The notes: a model not told the origin generated them from the sequence alone. A stretch of DNA of 64,000 bases from Cryptomeria japonica (GCF_030272615.1 NC_081414.1:50621136-50685135), one strand, 5' to 3'. Positions 21,561-34,198 are shown, numbered from the stretch's first letter. Made by a program: numbers and translations.

Positions 21561-23180
21561 AGCATTCTCAGGTTTTTCAAGACTCGATAGACCTCTTACT
21601 CAGTGCTTCTTACTTATTTTGACCAGATTATCAAAATTTACATGACAAAACCTTTTATGCCATAACCAGGTATCATCTATCTTTGCATACAGACACTTGT
21701 TCCGAGTTGAGTCAAGGTGAAATGTATTACCTTTTGTTTGTGTCCTGGTAGCAGCTAACTTTCCATGCTTGTCATGAACTTTGACAATTCTTTTCTGAAA
21801 TTCTATTCGGTAACCTCATTTGTTTAGTTGTGCTACACTCAACAAATTGTATTGCAAACCTTCAACCCAATAAACATCATTGCATCTTGCATTGTCAAAA
21901 AGTGTTATAGATCCTTTACCTCTTACTGGACATGGTGCATCATTACCAAATCTTACATAGCCTCCATCATAATCTTCTAGCATGAGAAACTTGTGTTTAT
22001 CACCTGTCATATGATGTGAGCATCCACTATCTATGATCCAAGAATCATTAGTATTTATGTGAGATATTAGGGATTTTTCTTCATACCTTTCTTCATCTGA
22101 TCCATCTTTGATAGCCACATAAACTACTTCCTCTGTATCAGTTTCATCTAATTTATCATTGTTGGATTCCTCATTGGCTATTAAGCATGCCTTTCTATCT
22201 CTTCTTCTGAAGTCTCGGTGTCCTACGTAATGATTATCTTTTTGTCTGTCATCTCGGTAATCTCTCTTTTCAGTAGAATCATTGTCAGGATAGTTATAAG
22301 CCATATGTCGTATTTTATCACAATTGAAACATTTCAAAGGTAGTTTTCCTTTTTACTTACCTTTGCCTCTCGGTAACCTTCTGGCTAATAGTGCTTCAAA
22401 CTCTTCCTACTTTCTGATTTCCTCATACAGTTTGTGTACTTCTTCCATGTTCTTACGAAATCTTTCACTTGCTCCACTGTGATCTCCTTCAGAGTACTTA
22501 TACTTTCTTTCGTTGTAATCATTAGATTCATCAAGATGAAAAGAACTAAATGCAGATTCGACTTTATTTACTGAAGATCCACTGTTATCAGAGTTACTTA
22601 ACTCAAATGCATGTAGCTTACCAATAGTAGCATCTGAGGAAACTGACGTATTAGGTACATACCTCAATTCATTGATTGCAGAGACTCAGATTGCATAAGC
22701 CGGTAGAAGGGTTCTTAACAACTTACTTGTTATATCCTTTTCTTCAATAGTTCCAACTGCTCCTTTGATTTGATTGACAATCTCCTTTAGTCTTGTACTA
22801 TACTGGGTTATGTTCCCACCTTCATTCATCCTCATAGATTCAATTTTTCCTCTTAGACTATCTACTTTTGCCCTTTGAACATGTTCATCTCCACCATACA
22901 CTGAGATGAGCTTGTCGCACATTGCCTTTGCATCATTGAAGCCTTCTAGATCGTTAAACTTTGAGTTGGTCAATGCAGATGTTATCTCAATCATTGCTTG
23001 GATATGTTCTTGCTTTGCCTTTATTTCTTCCATAGTCAATGGATAGGTGCTCGGTGTGATGAAATCATTCTCTAGATAATATACATCATATTCTCCAACT
23101 CCTGATAGGTGCAACTTCATCCTTTTCTGCCATGTAGAGAAACTTGACTTGTTCAGCTTCGGTGCATCCCTCTTATACAT
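21561..23180 (-). pseudogene. Copia-2 gag and protease
   Basis: It starts MYKRDAPKLNKSSFSTWQKR at 23180 with the complete 15-codon stretch that Copia-1 lacks. Stops lie near 22685 (CGA to TGA), 22407 (CAG to TAG), 22357 and 21816, and another near 21602. The zinc knuckle reads CFNCDKIRHMAYNY: the Gly before the His is Arg and the last Cys is Tyr, so zinc binding is doubtful. The protease site [13 protein letters not shown] is normal. Confidence 0.9.
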
Positions 23181-23230
23181 CTTTGGATCTTTGCCTCAAG
23201 TACCTTTAAACTTTTCTTCTAGAGTCCAGA

Positions 23231-23242
23231 GCTCTGATACCA
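23231..23242 (-). other. Copia-2 primer-binding site
   Basis: The sense strand reads TGGTATCAGAGC, a perfect complement of the plant initiator tRNA-Met 3' end, two bases from the LTR. Confidence 0.9.
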
Positions 23243-23244
23243 AT

Positions 23245-24789
23245 TGATAGTTCTGATACTTAATGTAAGTACAGATCCAATAGCCAACAAGATGAGAGGG
23301 GGGGCTGAATCATACAAACTTAATCTTCCATAAAAACATCAGATTCAACCTCGGTAACATATACTTCAGTAATATATCCAAAAATGCTAAACATGCAAAC
23401 TCAAAAGCATATAAACATCATAAACCTCATAACACCAGATTTAACGTGGAAACCCAAATAGGGAAAAACCACTGTTGGATTTTGGACCCACTAAGAAATA
23501 TACTCTTCTAGAGTATGCTCGGTTAAAAGCAAATCCTTTTAAAGATTACAAACACATTGCTAGATGTGACCCGGTTAAGGGATTTCCCTCAGATCTATTA
23601 GGATCTTCACCTTGTTAGAAGTGACCTTGTTAAAGGATTTCAAACACTCAATCAGAATGTCACCTTGCTAGAGGGTTTTACAAATAAAACTGTTAAGTCC
23701 ACTTGGTTAAGAGATTTTCTGTCACTTTCATAAAATAACAGATTAAAAATCTATCTGTAACTTCACATCTAAAATGCTAAAGAAGATTCTTATTTGCTCA
23801 ATACAATCTAGACATAGAACTAATCTTGTCCATCTGTTGGGCTTCTATACTCTGTTATTCAAACAGGTCTTCAAGCTTCTGTGCTCGGTAATCACTATGT
23901 AGCATCCCTGTGCCTACATTTGCCCGCATACATTGTTTATCAACAACTCCCTATTTATAAACAATTAGCTAACCACTTAATCTCTTTGATCACATTTCCC
24001 ATGATCAATAATAGCCATCAGATCTTTAGTCTTGTCCAGGTTGAATGTATCCTTCGATCTGAAAAATGTTTTACCCCACCTAGGAACTTGCATACATTTC
24101 TTGGAACTTGTGCTATGGTAATGCCATTCAATCTATGCTGTAGATCTTCATGCCAATTTTCCTTTTCCATAGATTCATTAACAAACTTTATGCACGACAT
24201 ACCAATCATTTAATCAGTTCCATCTCATCAACTTCCTTCATTAAATAACGCATGTAACCATTTAATGTATTCTGTTACAGCTCGGTTACAACTCGGTAAC
24301 AACTCGGTAAATACTAAACTTCACTTGGTAGACATTCTGCCTTCATTAACTGATAGCGATAACCTTAGGGTTTACCGACTAGGTTCCTTAGGGTTTACCG
24401 ACTAGGTTCTTTGCTCGATAACATAGTATAGTATTAACCTTACAATTTACAACATATGTATGATGTTAAAACAATCTAAACATCATGATCTCATCATTGT
24501 TTGACTCGGTAATAGTTGCCCATTGAATACCTTATTCATCCCCTTATTCATCCTAATCTTTCCTGTGTCTTTTACCGACATCTTTATATTCTTCAAATCT
24601 TACTTCTCAAGATATGGCAACATCATACTGAATTAGAAAATCAATTTCTTGACATCAATGACAAAATAATAATACCAAGATAGTAAACATCCTTAAACAG
24701 TTATATCCATAATCATCAACAACCTTCTCAATATCCTTATTGAAATGCCAACAATCTTTCATTGTATGTTATAATTCCAAATGCTAACA
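23245..24789 (-). repeat. Copia-2 5' LTR
   Basis: Full length, TGTTAGCATT to AGAACTATCA in sense. A TATA-like TTATAAATAG lies at 23951-23960. CTCGGTNA words cluster at about 24280-24310. The poly-G run is short here (about 7). Confidence 0.9.
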
Positions 24790-26295
24790 CTCTAGATGTT
24801 TCAAATCCCCTTTAATTAGATCTTTTTCCAGCCAGTCCTCCATCTTGATTTCCTCCTTGGCTTCACTAGTTTTCCTCTCCTCATTCTTTTTCCCTGAATT
24901 TGTTTCCTTAATCAAATTGTTTATCTTATTTTCCAAATCCCTTTATTTGCTCTGAATGCTAGTAATGTTGTCAATAACCCATTTCTGGAAGTTGAAGGAT
25001 TACAGAGTACAGTTACGGGCAATATTCAGAATTGTATTCGTTGAATCCCTACCCTACTCAGTGCCCACAGAATTAGAGTTGTCTTCCTCCTTAGAATTCA
25101 GGGCGACATTCCTGCTATCCGAGCCCATAGGGTTAGAGTAAGGGTTTTCAGAGTTACCCCCTTCTTCCTCTTCACCAACCTTCTCATCCTTCTCACTCTC
25201 CATTTTTGTCTCACTATCCTTTCCCTTATCCTCCTCCAAATCACAATGCACCTCCATTTCCACATTATATGTTTCAACTCTCCATTTTTTGTGGGTAGGG
25301 GTATTATGCTGATCCTCATCCGAATCAGATTCTTTACAACTCTCAGAAATATATGCATTAGTGACTAGGGGATCATCTTTTCTAGCCCTAACTTTCTCTT
25401 TCAGGTATTCATAAATGAGCAATATGAGCCCCTGATGGGCTATAGGGTAAGAATTAGGCTTTTTAGCGTGATTAGCCAGACTCTCATTCAAAGAGGATGC
25501 TAAATAATAAGGCAGGGAGATTTTAACCCCATGATGGAAGTGATTAAGGATTGCAAAATGATAGTTATAGATTTTAGTGAATCTACCGTCAACAGTGAGA
25601 AAATCCATTAAAATCCTTAAAAATTTTTGCCAGAAGGACTTTACCTGCTGGGGAATGTAGTAGGAGATGTTGTCTTTCTTGACAAGCTTGACCTTCTCAT
25701 CCTCCGATTTCAGGAAGTTTTTGAATGCTTCGGTTACATACTTCTGGTCTCTATAGAATTTAGTACCCTTCTTCTAAAGACATGTGACCTCCGCAACCAG
25801 GTCCTCATCAATTTGCCATATCTCCCTGAACAAGGTGACTCTGTTGTTGTTCCAGCCTCTGGCAAACCCATGTGACACTGAATTTCTTCTTCTGTGTAGC
25901 TTTTCCATATAGTCAGTAAAGCCATATTGATGAAGCCTTCTCCAAACTTTTTGTTCACTCTTCCAGTTTTCGCAGCCAGGGGGCTTGTTCCTGTTTAAAT
26001 TACTACCCATTTTGAACAACAAGTAGAAATACCCAAAGATGTATTTCACAGTCCGCAGGAATAACCCCAAATTCTTGTGTAAAATTCTAGAATCATAGGA
26101 CAAAGTCTCTTTCTTGGTTTTAAAGTTTATGTTAATGGCCGCACAAAACCAGCATTTATTATTATAATCCTCCTCACACATTTGATCATAGAAATGATGC
26201 CAAATGACAATCATTAACTGATAGTTAATCTGCCCCCAAACTCTGTCTTTGGAATCTGGACCCCAAAAGATAATCATGATATTAACTTGATCCAT
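24790..26295 (-). pseudogene. LINE ORF3: extra protein downstream of RNase H
   Basis: The ATG at 26295 (MDQVNIMIIFWGP) overlaps the ORF2 stop at 26284-26282 in another frame, a layout that suggests re-initiation. The frame is open to a single TAG at 25774 and continues in the same register to a TGA near 25054, about 410 codons. The N-terminal half is rich in aromatic residues (YFYLLFKMGSNLNRNKPPGCE). The C-terminal part is strongly acidic (EDEKVGEEEEGGNSENPYSN). After a frameshift a charged coiled-coil-like part follows (NKINNLIKETNSGKKNEERK, about 24940-24880) up to the Copia-2 junction. I recognise no known domain. It is not an RNase H extension, because ORF2 ends with the normal REGNKVADWLAN-like box (ESNKVADLLANEG). 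Confidence 0.6.
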
Positions 26296-29200
26296 TGATG
26301 CGATCAAAAAATAATTGCTCTCTAACATCCTTTTTACAATGGGTCTCTCCAATACATTTAACATCAACCTCTAAATTGACCCCTTCATTGGCTAAGAGGT
26401 CCGCAACCTTATTGCTTTCTCTTAGAGTATGAGTTATGATAATACTAACATAGTTATTTAATAAATTTTTAGCACTTTCAACTAAGTTAGTAATATTCCA
26501 AGAAACGGAACTAGTACCTTTAATGGCCTGGATGATATTTAGGGAGTCCCCTTCTAGCCAAAATTTTTTAAATTTGAATTCCTAAGAAAGCTAGAGGCTT
26601 TTTAGCATGGACAGAGCTTCAGCCACATGATTATTTTGGACCCCAAAAGGAGAAGCAATAGCCATAATACAAACACTTTGAGCATTTCTGATGACTCCTC
26701 TACCACCAGACTTACCAGGGTTGCCTTTAGCCGCGACATCAAAATTCACCTTTACCCAATCATGATCAGGAAAGCACCAGACAATATTATCTCTCCTATT
26801 CTTATTGTCAGATCTGCAAACTTTGTGTATTAAGTTCCATTCAGTGAGGATGCCTTTTTCAGTTTCATTCATATCAATAACAAGCCATTGCTTATTATTC
26901 CTGTGAGGAATATTTATGTTCTCTTTTATAGCTCTGCAAAAAATTTCAAAGACAACCTAAGGGGTGCACTTAGCTTCCCTAAATATTCTATTATTTCTCT
27001 CTTTCCAAATTCCCCAACAAGTCATGGGGAGGATCATGGACCAAAGGTTCTTGATAAGATGACAATTGGTGGGGAAAGTCCATTGCCAAATACTTTCCTT
27101 GAGACTCTTGTTCATGACCCAATTAACTTTCCATTTCTCCCACAACTTACTCCAAATTTCCTAGGTAAATGAGCAATGGAAAAACAAATGATCAATTGAT
27201 TCTTCCTCTTTCTGGCAAAGCTCACACCTGTTAGGGAATTTGAAACCTCTTCGGACCAAATTGTCAGTAGTCAGGATCCTATTATGAGTAGCAAGCCAAA
27301 GGAACATATTGACTTTAGGGATTAGAATTCTGTTCCAAACTTTACCCCAAATGGGGTTACTGGTCTGAGAGAAAGTGTTTTTGTAGGCACAAGCAACCGT
27401 AAATTTACCTCTAGGATTACTTTTCTAGAGAAAAACATCTTCATAGTCTTTGTTAATAGAAAAAGACAGCAACTACTGGAGTAGGGAAAAACCAGCATGT
27501 ATAACATCGAGCCTCACCCAATTGTTCTCCTTCCAGTAGTCACACACCATAGGTCCAAACCTCCTTTTACATTCCTCAATAAATTGACTGTTGCCTTGAT
27601 CAAAGAGAGATTCATTCTTCACCCAAGGATCCTCCCAAAACCTTATTTTGTCACCTTTTCCCAGGACCCATCCAGCTCCATCTTTGGCCACTTTTATGGA
27701 TTTGATAATACTATTCCAAATGAAAGATCTGATAGGGATGTCTTCATAGTTAAGGACATCTTGGATAGGCCGATTCTGAATATATTTGTCAAACCAGATT
27801 TGGTTCCAATCTTTCTTGATGTCATAAGCTCTCCATAATTGTTTTGCTAGGAGAGCTTTATTAAAGGTTTTTAGAGTTTTAATCTCAAGCCCTCCTTTGC
27901 TCTTTGGTTTACACACTTTGTCCCAAGCAACCAAGGATATCCTCTTTTTTTCTTCAACTCCTGACCATATAAATCTCTTATGGATTCTTTCCAATGCTTC
28001 ATAAAATTTAGCCTAGATACCAAATAAGCTGAGAGCATAAACAGGGAGGTTCTGGAGAGTAGCTTGAAGAAGCTGCAACTTCCCAGCCTGAGATAAAATG
28101 GTTCCTTTCCATCTAGCAAGATTTTTGTTGAGTTTATCAATAAGAATATTCCAGAAAGAGTTTGGGGGAACTAAACCCAAGGGAAGATCCAGGTAGGTGG
28201 AAGGGAGCATGTCCACCTTGCAACCAATAATTTTAGAAATTCTTTGTTGTCTTATGACCGGAGTGTTCATGAAGTATATAGCCAATTTGTCCCAATTGAC
28301 TTGCTGGCCAATAGCCAAAGCATAAGAATTAGGAGCAGATTTGAGGAAACTAGCCTCCCCAATAGATGAATATCCCATAAGGATAGTATCATCAACAAAC
28401 TGTTGGCGAGAACAAAAAACATTAGCAGAGGAAGGTTGAAGGCCTTTGATAATTTTATTCACTTTCAAATTATGGATCAATCGACTCATGCTCTCTACCA
28501 AGATGGTGAAAAGAATAGAAGATATGGGATCTCCTTGTCTGAGCCCCCTTGACGATTTAAAGAATTTAGTAGGAGATCCATTAATGAGAATAGAAAACAG
28601 AGGAGTGGAGATCAGCTCTCTGATAATTTTGATTATCTTCTCATCAAATCCAAAAGCCTCCATAATTCTAAAAAGAACTTGCCAATCCACTCTATCACAA
28701 GCTTTCACCAAATCCAACTTTATCAAAAATCCTTCTTTATTAGCAGCATTGAGGGAATGAATATTCTCATGCACAAGAATGATAGAGTCTAAAATCTACC
28801 TACCAGGAACAAAACCTTTCTGCTCCTCAGATATGATAAAGGGTAGGATAGCCAAAATTCTAGTAGTCAAAACTTTGGTTATGATCTTATAGAAAGAGTT
28901 ACGTAGACTTATTGGCCTAAATTTTCCCATTGAATCCACCCTAGCAACTTTAGGAATTAATGCAATAAAAGTGGAATTGAATTCCTTAAGGATTCTTTTA
29001 GAGCCAAAAAATTCTTTTACCGCATTGACCATATCTTCTCCCACAATATGCTAGAATTTCTGGAAGAAAACCATAGGGAATCCTTTAGGACCCGGGGCTT
29101 CATCCCCTTGAAAAGAAAAGAACTTTTTTAATTTCTCCAGCAGAAGGGATAACAGAAAGGGCCTTATTCTAATTAGGATTAATGATCTTGGGAATGATAT

Positions 29201-30462
29201 TAACCAAATCTTGTTGTTGGGTATAATCAATATCCTTGTTCCTGGTGAGGAGCTGAGAGAAGAACTCAACAACTTCATCCCTGATTTCATCCTTGTTAAG
29301 AAGAATTTTGTCCTCAACAATTAATTTGGAGATTCTGTTCGCAGCTTTATGTTTCAAAGAAGTCATGGAAAAATTTAGCGTTTCTGTCCCCAGCCTCCAA
29401 CCAAATCGCCCTAGATCTCTGCCTCCAATAGATTTTCTCCCTAGAAATGATGTTGTGAAGTTTGACTAAAACATCATCTTCCATAGCTCTGGGATACTTT
29501 TTATAGCCCTCTTTCTGTATTGAGTTTTGGATCTGTTCTAGATCCTCCTTCAACTTTTTCTTTGAATAAAAAATATCACCAAAGACCCTCTTGTTCCATA
29601 TCTTAATGTTGACTTTGATATTTTAAAGTTTTTTGGCAACTTTAAACATGGCAGTTCCATTCACATCAATATTTCACCAATTGGCAATAGATTTTTCAAG
29701 ATAAGGGTGAGAAATCCACATCTTCTCAAGCCGGAAAGGGAAACTCTGATTATTCTTAAAGTTCTCAGCAACAAAAGAAATGGGATAATGATCTGAACCA
29801 ATTCTACTGATAACAGACAGGGAGCATCTATGAGAAAGAATCCAATCATTAGTAACAAGGGATCTATCAAGTCTTACCTGAATGAGGTCTTCACCATCCC
29901 TTCGGTTAGACCAGGTGTAGGAAGCTCCATTAAGATCCATATCAATAAGAGCATTGACATTGATAAAGTCCATCAAGTCAGATCTGCTATCCGGTTGAGC
30001 TTGACTTCCCCCAGACTTATCAGTGCCTTGTAGAGGAGTATTGAAGTCTCCCATCACAACCCAACTGTTCCTAGGGAAAGATCATCTTTTTTGCTGGATT
30101 TTATCCCAAAATTTGCTTCCAGCAGATTTGGAATTAGGGGCATAGATATTGGTAATCACACATTCCTTTCCTTCATAGATGCTTTTAACTTTCATGGATA
30201 TTATGTTACCATCTTCATCAATCATTTCTCCTGAAATAGTTTTCTTGTTCCAGAATATCGCTACCCCACCAGATGCCCCATTCGAGCTGCTACCACAAAC
30301 CCCTCCATTTTTAAAGAAGTTTAAATTCTCCACTTTCTCCTTACTCATTTTGGTTTCCTGAACAAGGATAATATCTGGTTTTTGGTCTCGAATGAGATTT
30401 CGTAATATATCCTATTTATTGAGACCATTTAGGCCTCTGATATTCCATGATATTACCTTCAT
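26282..30462 (-). pseudogene. LINE ORF2: endonuclease, reverse transcriptase, RNase H
   Basis: ORF2 nicks the target and copies LINE RNA there. It starts MKVISWNIRGLNGLNK at 30462. The APE-type endonuclease (to about 29750) shows IILVQETKM, IFWNKKT, MGDFN, YTWSN, RLDRSL and the terminal SDHYPI. The reverse transcriptase (about 29320-28010) shows FIALIPKV, FRPISL, EEQKGFVPGR, LDLVKACDRVDW (usual KAYDR changed to KACDR), GLRQGDP and FVDDTI (usual FADD). A zf-RVT zinc knuckle (RCELCQKEEESIDHLFFHC) lies near 27220, and RNase H (VNFDVAAKGNPGKSGGRGVI) near 26750. Stops include those near 30412, 29049, 28796, 27170 and 26582, and there are frameshifts. The order and length are normal for plant L1. 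Confidence 0.88.
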
Positions 30463-30494
30463 TTAGAAACCTGAGAGTAGGATTCCTTTATAGT

Positions 30495-32168
30495 TCACTG
30501 CCTTCCATCAGCTATGTTTTGCTTGCTCCCTTGGTCCCTATGCCATTTCATAGTTTTACGTCCCGGTGGGGATTTCGAGGCACCAAAATCAGCCTTGGAC
30601 CTGGTCCTAGTTTTCACCCCATTAAGACCTCCTGCCTTCTTATTTTTTTTCTTTTTTCCATTCCCTATTATGTCTTCTTCTTGTTCCTCTCTGGGCTCGT
30701 CTTGCATACTACTCCACAGTTCTCCTCTTTTCTAGGGTGATGTGGGTGTATCAACTCCAATATTTTGGAATAACGCATTTAGATTTACCTGAGGTGATCC
30801 AAACTTGTTACTCCTTTCAAGTTTAATTTCATGTCCTTCAAATTCATCTAAGCACTGTTCATCCCTTTTTGTTATAGAGACTTGAGGGACCTCATGATGA
30901 GAGTCAGTGATATTCTCAATCTCTCCATCTTCAAGTATCTCTTCACTGATATCATTCTCCTCCTCCTGAATCTGTAGAGCCTCAAAAGTATTGACTGTTT
31001 TGATCTCAAGCTCCCTGATTTCATTCTTTTTATCCTCCTTCAAAGGGGGGTTCTTAGGAGGGTCATTTCTATCTCCTTCTGATATATCTGGTATTTTCCA
31101 GGACATCCGCTTATTCCTTCCACTTTTTTATCTTCCTTATTATTATTATTATTATTATTTTCTTTCCAAACCTATTTGTGGGTGTTTACCTTCACAGGTT
31201 TATTAGGGTTGCTAGGGCAAGCCTTAGCCCAGTGACCAACTTTTTTGTAAGAGAAGCACACAAAGGGGAGTGATTTGAACTCTATTGTATGTTCCCATAC
31301 TCCAAGTTTGGAACTTATATCAATAGCGCTAGGAAGGCCCATCTTCTGTGAAATATTGACACAAATGCATGCATAAACCAATCTTTTGCGAGCTTCAGTC
31401 ATTGGATCTATCACAACAAGCTCCCCAAAGGAGTTAGAAATTCTTGAGAAGACATCCTCCACCCAAAATTCCATCGGAAAGCCTGGCAGCCTTACCTAGA
31501 CCGGAGCAGATTCAAAGAAAGAGTTATTGAGTTCCATGTTAGGAGACCATTTTCTCATAGATAAAGAGGATTTAGCAAACATCCAAGGGCCACCACTTAA
31601 AGCTGCTTCCATATCTTCCCCACAAGAGAAGGAGAAAACAAAAAATCCTCTGGACAGGGCAGAAACATCAACTTGACCTTTCATTCTCCATTTTCTCTTT
31701 ACAAAAGACCTAACATCCTCAATATTGGGTCGTGGTCCAACAAACTTACCCACCAGAGAAAAAGCCATTAAAGAAATGCTATGATTGATAACCAAATCTG
31801 GAACCTCAATAGTAAGTTTACCCCTTTTTTTATCAGATATATGTTTCACAAAGGGGAAGGACAATTTACCAGTTGGTTTTCCAGTTGCTTTCCTTGCAAA
31901 AAGACTACTCTAGGGTTTGGAGGCTTGCACCTCCTTGATCTTTTCTGAGTTAGCTATCACAGCCCCGGGACTCGATTTTGGGGAATCTATCATCTTTTTG
32001 CGGTAAAAAGGAGGGTCCCGTAGCCATGGGTCCCCATCCTATCTCCCATCCTCATCATCCATCACATGTCCTTGAGTTGTAGTGGCATCAGAACTAGAGG
32101 ATCCAGCTTTGTTGTTCCCTCCATTTCCAGTTTTCAAATTTCCCCTTGCTTGTGCTATTCCCTCCATT
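30495..32168 (-). pseudogene. LINE ORF1: RNA-binding protein with DUF4283 and zinc knuckle
   Basis: ORF1 binds LINE RNA. It starts MEGIAQARGNLKTGNGG at 32168. The DUF4283 core runs from about 31800 to 31400 (FSLVGKFVGPRPNIEDVRSF, AALSGGPWMF, GFPMEFWVEDVF). The knuckle CFSYKKVGHWAKAC near 31255 has Tyr in place of the second Cys. An acidic stretch (31106-30735) and a Lys/Arg-rich end (GKKKKNKKAGGLNG) follow. Stops: near 32040, 31911, 31495 (a Trp TGG-type position reading TAG), 31172 and 30732. ORF1 ends 32 bases before ORF2 starts. Confidence 0.85.
31138..31161 (+). repeat. TTA microsatellite in LINE ORF1
   Basis: A run of seven to eight TTA/TTATTA units. On the sense strand it codes an Asn run just after the zinc knuckle. 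Confidence 0.85.
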
Positions 32169-32200
32169 TCCCATTGTCCTCTCGATGTTCCCTCCATTTC

Positions 32201-33812
32201 CTATTCTGATTTATATGTGTTAGTGAATGTAATTATGTGCTAATTAATGGTTATGGATGATATGTGTTAATTAATATTGATGAATGTTGCTTGTTAATTA
32301 ATGTTAATCAATGTTATGTGTTAATGAATGTTATTTGATATTAATGAATGAATGCTATATTTTATTAATGGTAGAAAGAATGAATGAATGAATGTTATAA
32401 GATGTTAACGGGGAATTTAGAGTGATGTTAGTGGGGGGGGGGGGGGGGGAGGGTCCAAATGAGCTTCCACCTTCACATGGTTGGCCCTGTTAAGTAGAGA
32501 ATATTAAACTATTCTCGAAACCGCGAAGCTCAACAAGATAACACACTTTTCAATATTTCATTATGTTGCATAGTTAATCTTATTGAATAATGTATATTGA
32601 ATCTTGATTTCAGGGTCCAACAGAGCCAACATGAACAACAACATCACAAATTGCTGGGTATAATGAACTCCCATATTTTCTTGTGTGTACACGAACAATA
32701 TGAGTTGCTTCTAGTGTTGATATCCAAGGCGGGACTGCAAAAGTTATGAATATGCCTCATCCTTGTAAGTTTTTTTATTACTTGTCATTTTCTTTAGCAT
32801 TTTGTTACTTCATGAATGAGATATTTTTAGATGTCTATTCCATGAATACCTCTCTATTGTATGCTTTATGATCTCTCTTCTGATTCAACTCTTTATATGT
32901 CCTAAAATTGTATGAGCCTAATAGCTTCTACTGTTGTTGATAGTTTGGTGGCTCCGAACAATGGCTCCTTCGAAGAAGTGTGATCCTTGTAATTTTAGCC
33001 TTGCATGATATGAAAAAGAGGTTATGTTATGAATAATGGTCCAGATGATTTAGATATTTCTTATTATGTTGACTATGAGTAAATTTGGGCTTCCTTGGCT
33101 ATGGTCACTATTTTGTACTAACTATTGACATTTAGTGTGATTTGAGAATGGAATTCAAGTAATCATGAGGGTGGAAACAATATTCAAGTGTAAGGGGGTA
33201 TGCGGCCTTGAACAAGGGATGAAAGTATTGGGAAAGTACAAGTGATTCATGTGTAGATCAATGTATATTCACTTATTAATTCCTAGCAACATTCTCAAAT
33301 AAACAAGCAAAGAGGTATGTTGAGTGCATATATACATTTTATGTTGCCATGATATAAGTAAGATATCAAACATGTAACTTAGATTGATTTGCAATTTCAT
33401 TCATAAATATTAGATCTTCCTTGCAATTTCATTCTTGGTATCTCTATCAAACATGTTGCTAAAGGAAAATCCTAAACCTCTCTCATTGATGCATGGACAT
33501 ATAGAACGTTGTTATTTCTACACAAAGGATTGTAGGAATTGCTTTCAAAAACTATCAAAAAATTGTTAAACCTTAATAGTCCAAGAATCCCTAAATTCAT
33601 TGGTGAGAGACCTTCTCAAGTGAAAAATTCTAGTGAAGGTTGTGTAACATTATTTTAAGAATGTATGGCAGTGCATGAAGGTTGTATAATAGTGTTGGGA
33701 GAATTGACAGATGATTGGCAACAATGACTGTGATAGCCAAGTCACTTAGGACAATCAGCAAGATATGATTTGTTTCCACTTATTAGGGCCTCCAAACCCC
33801 TTTAAAAGTTTC
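32201..33812. other. AT-rich DNA with TTAATGAATG words and a possible exon remnant
   Basis: 32200-32400 is made of irregular TGTTAATGAATG repeats and may be the 3' end of the CACTA element continuing after the LINE. A run of about 18 G lies at 32430-32449. At 32612-32767 an AG/GT-bordered stretch reads through with two stops (GPTEP, ELPYFLVCTR, VDIQGGTAKVMNMPHPC); it looks like an exon remnant, family unknown. From 32770 to 33812 I see nothing. Confidence 0.4.
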
Positions 33813-34198
33813 CAAGGATCACTACAACCCTATCTCAGATGTCCACCACATAATAAGATTATTCATTTCATCATACTGCCAAAAAATCAGCCTTCATTTG
33901 TTCACTAGGACAACCACACACTATCTAGGGACAGTCATAAATTTCTTGATGATTTTCCCTACCCTAGGGCCACAATAGCTTGTAAAGGGTCTACACTAAC
34001 CCTCTACACCCCTCACTACCTTCCTCCAAACACCAAGGGGGTCTATCTTGCACTTACAACTTCAAATCTGCCGTCGATGTTGCACTAGGTTTGATACATG
34101 ACCAATATCATACCAACAGTCACCATTTGCACGTGCCAATGAATCTTGGAGACCTACAAAGCATGAAAACATGAAAGGTAATACCAATATACATGTTC
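33813..34198 (+). repeat. 386-bp direct repeat, copy 1
   Basis: It runs from CAAGGATCACTACAACCC to CCAATATACATGTTC. A second copy of the same length lies at 36828-37213, with scattered base changes. No TG...CA ends, PBS or polypurine tract are seen beside it, so an LTR identity is not supported. Confidence 0.8.

Larger units (their letters stand above)
17441..24789 (-). mobile_element. Copia-2: Ty1/copia element with a truncated 3' LTR
   Basis: Same family as Copia-1. The 5' LTR (23245-24789) is full length. The 3' LTR (17441-18577) lacks about 400 bases at its sense 3' end. The perfect duplication CTCTA (17436-17440 and 24790-24794) nevertheless abuts both ends, and the LINE ORF3 frame is continuous when the element and one CTCTA are removed. 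Confidence 0.92.
17042..32200 (-). mobile_element. L1-type LINE retrotransposon with a third ORF, interrupted by Copia-2
   Basis: On the minus strand the order is ORF1 (32168-30495), ORF2 (30462-26282), ORF3 (26295-24790, then 17440-17217) and a 3' UTR. The 3' UTR contains TTTCGGGTCCCTTAAAACC (about 17053-17071) and ends in an A-rich stretch (TTCTTAATCAAAAACATAAAAA), typical of plant L1 tails. Ends are approximate: 3' near 17025-17045, 5' near 32190-32210. I could not identify a convincing target-site duplication. Copia-2 (17441-24789) interrupts ORF3. Confidence 0.85.

Noticed and set aside
27497-27838. 113-codon + strand frame
   Set aside because: Antisense of the LINE ORF2 segment between reverse transcriptase and zf-RVT, which has family motifs.
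17025-32210. A LINE target-site duplication between ATTTTTATG (left) and ATTTATATG (right)
   Set aside because: The match is short, AT-rich and imperfect; it is no better than chance here.
32200-32450. The 3' terminal inverted repeat of the CACTA element (TAGTG near 32215 and 32425)
   Set aside because: The 5' terminus is outside the window, so no inverted match can be shown, and TAGTG is too short to call alone.
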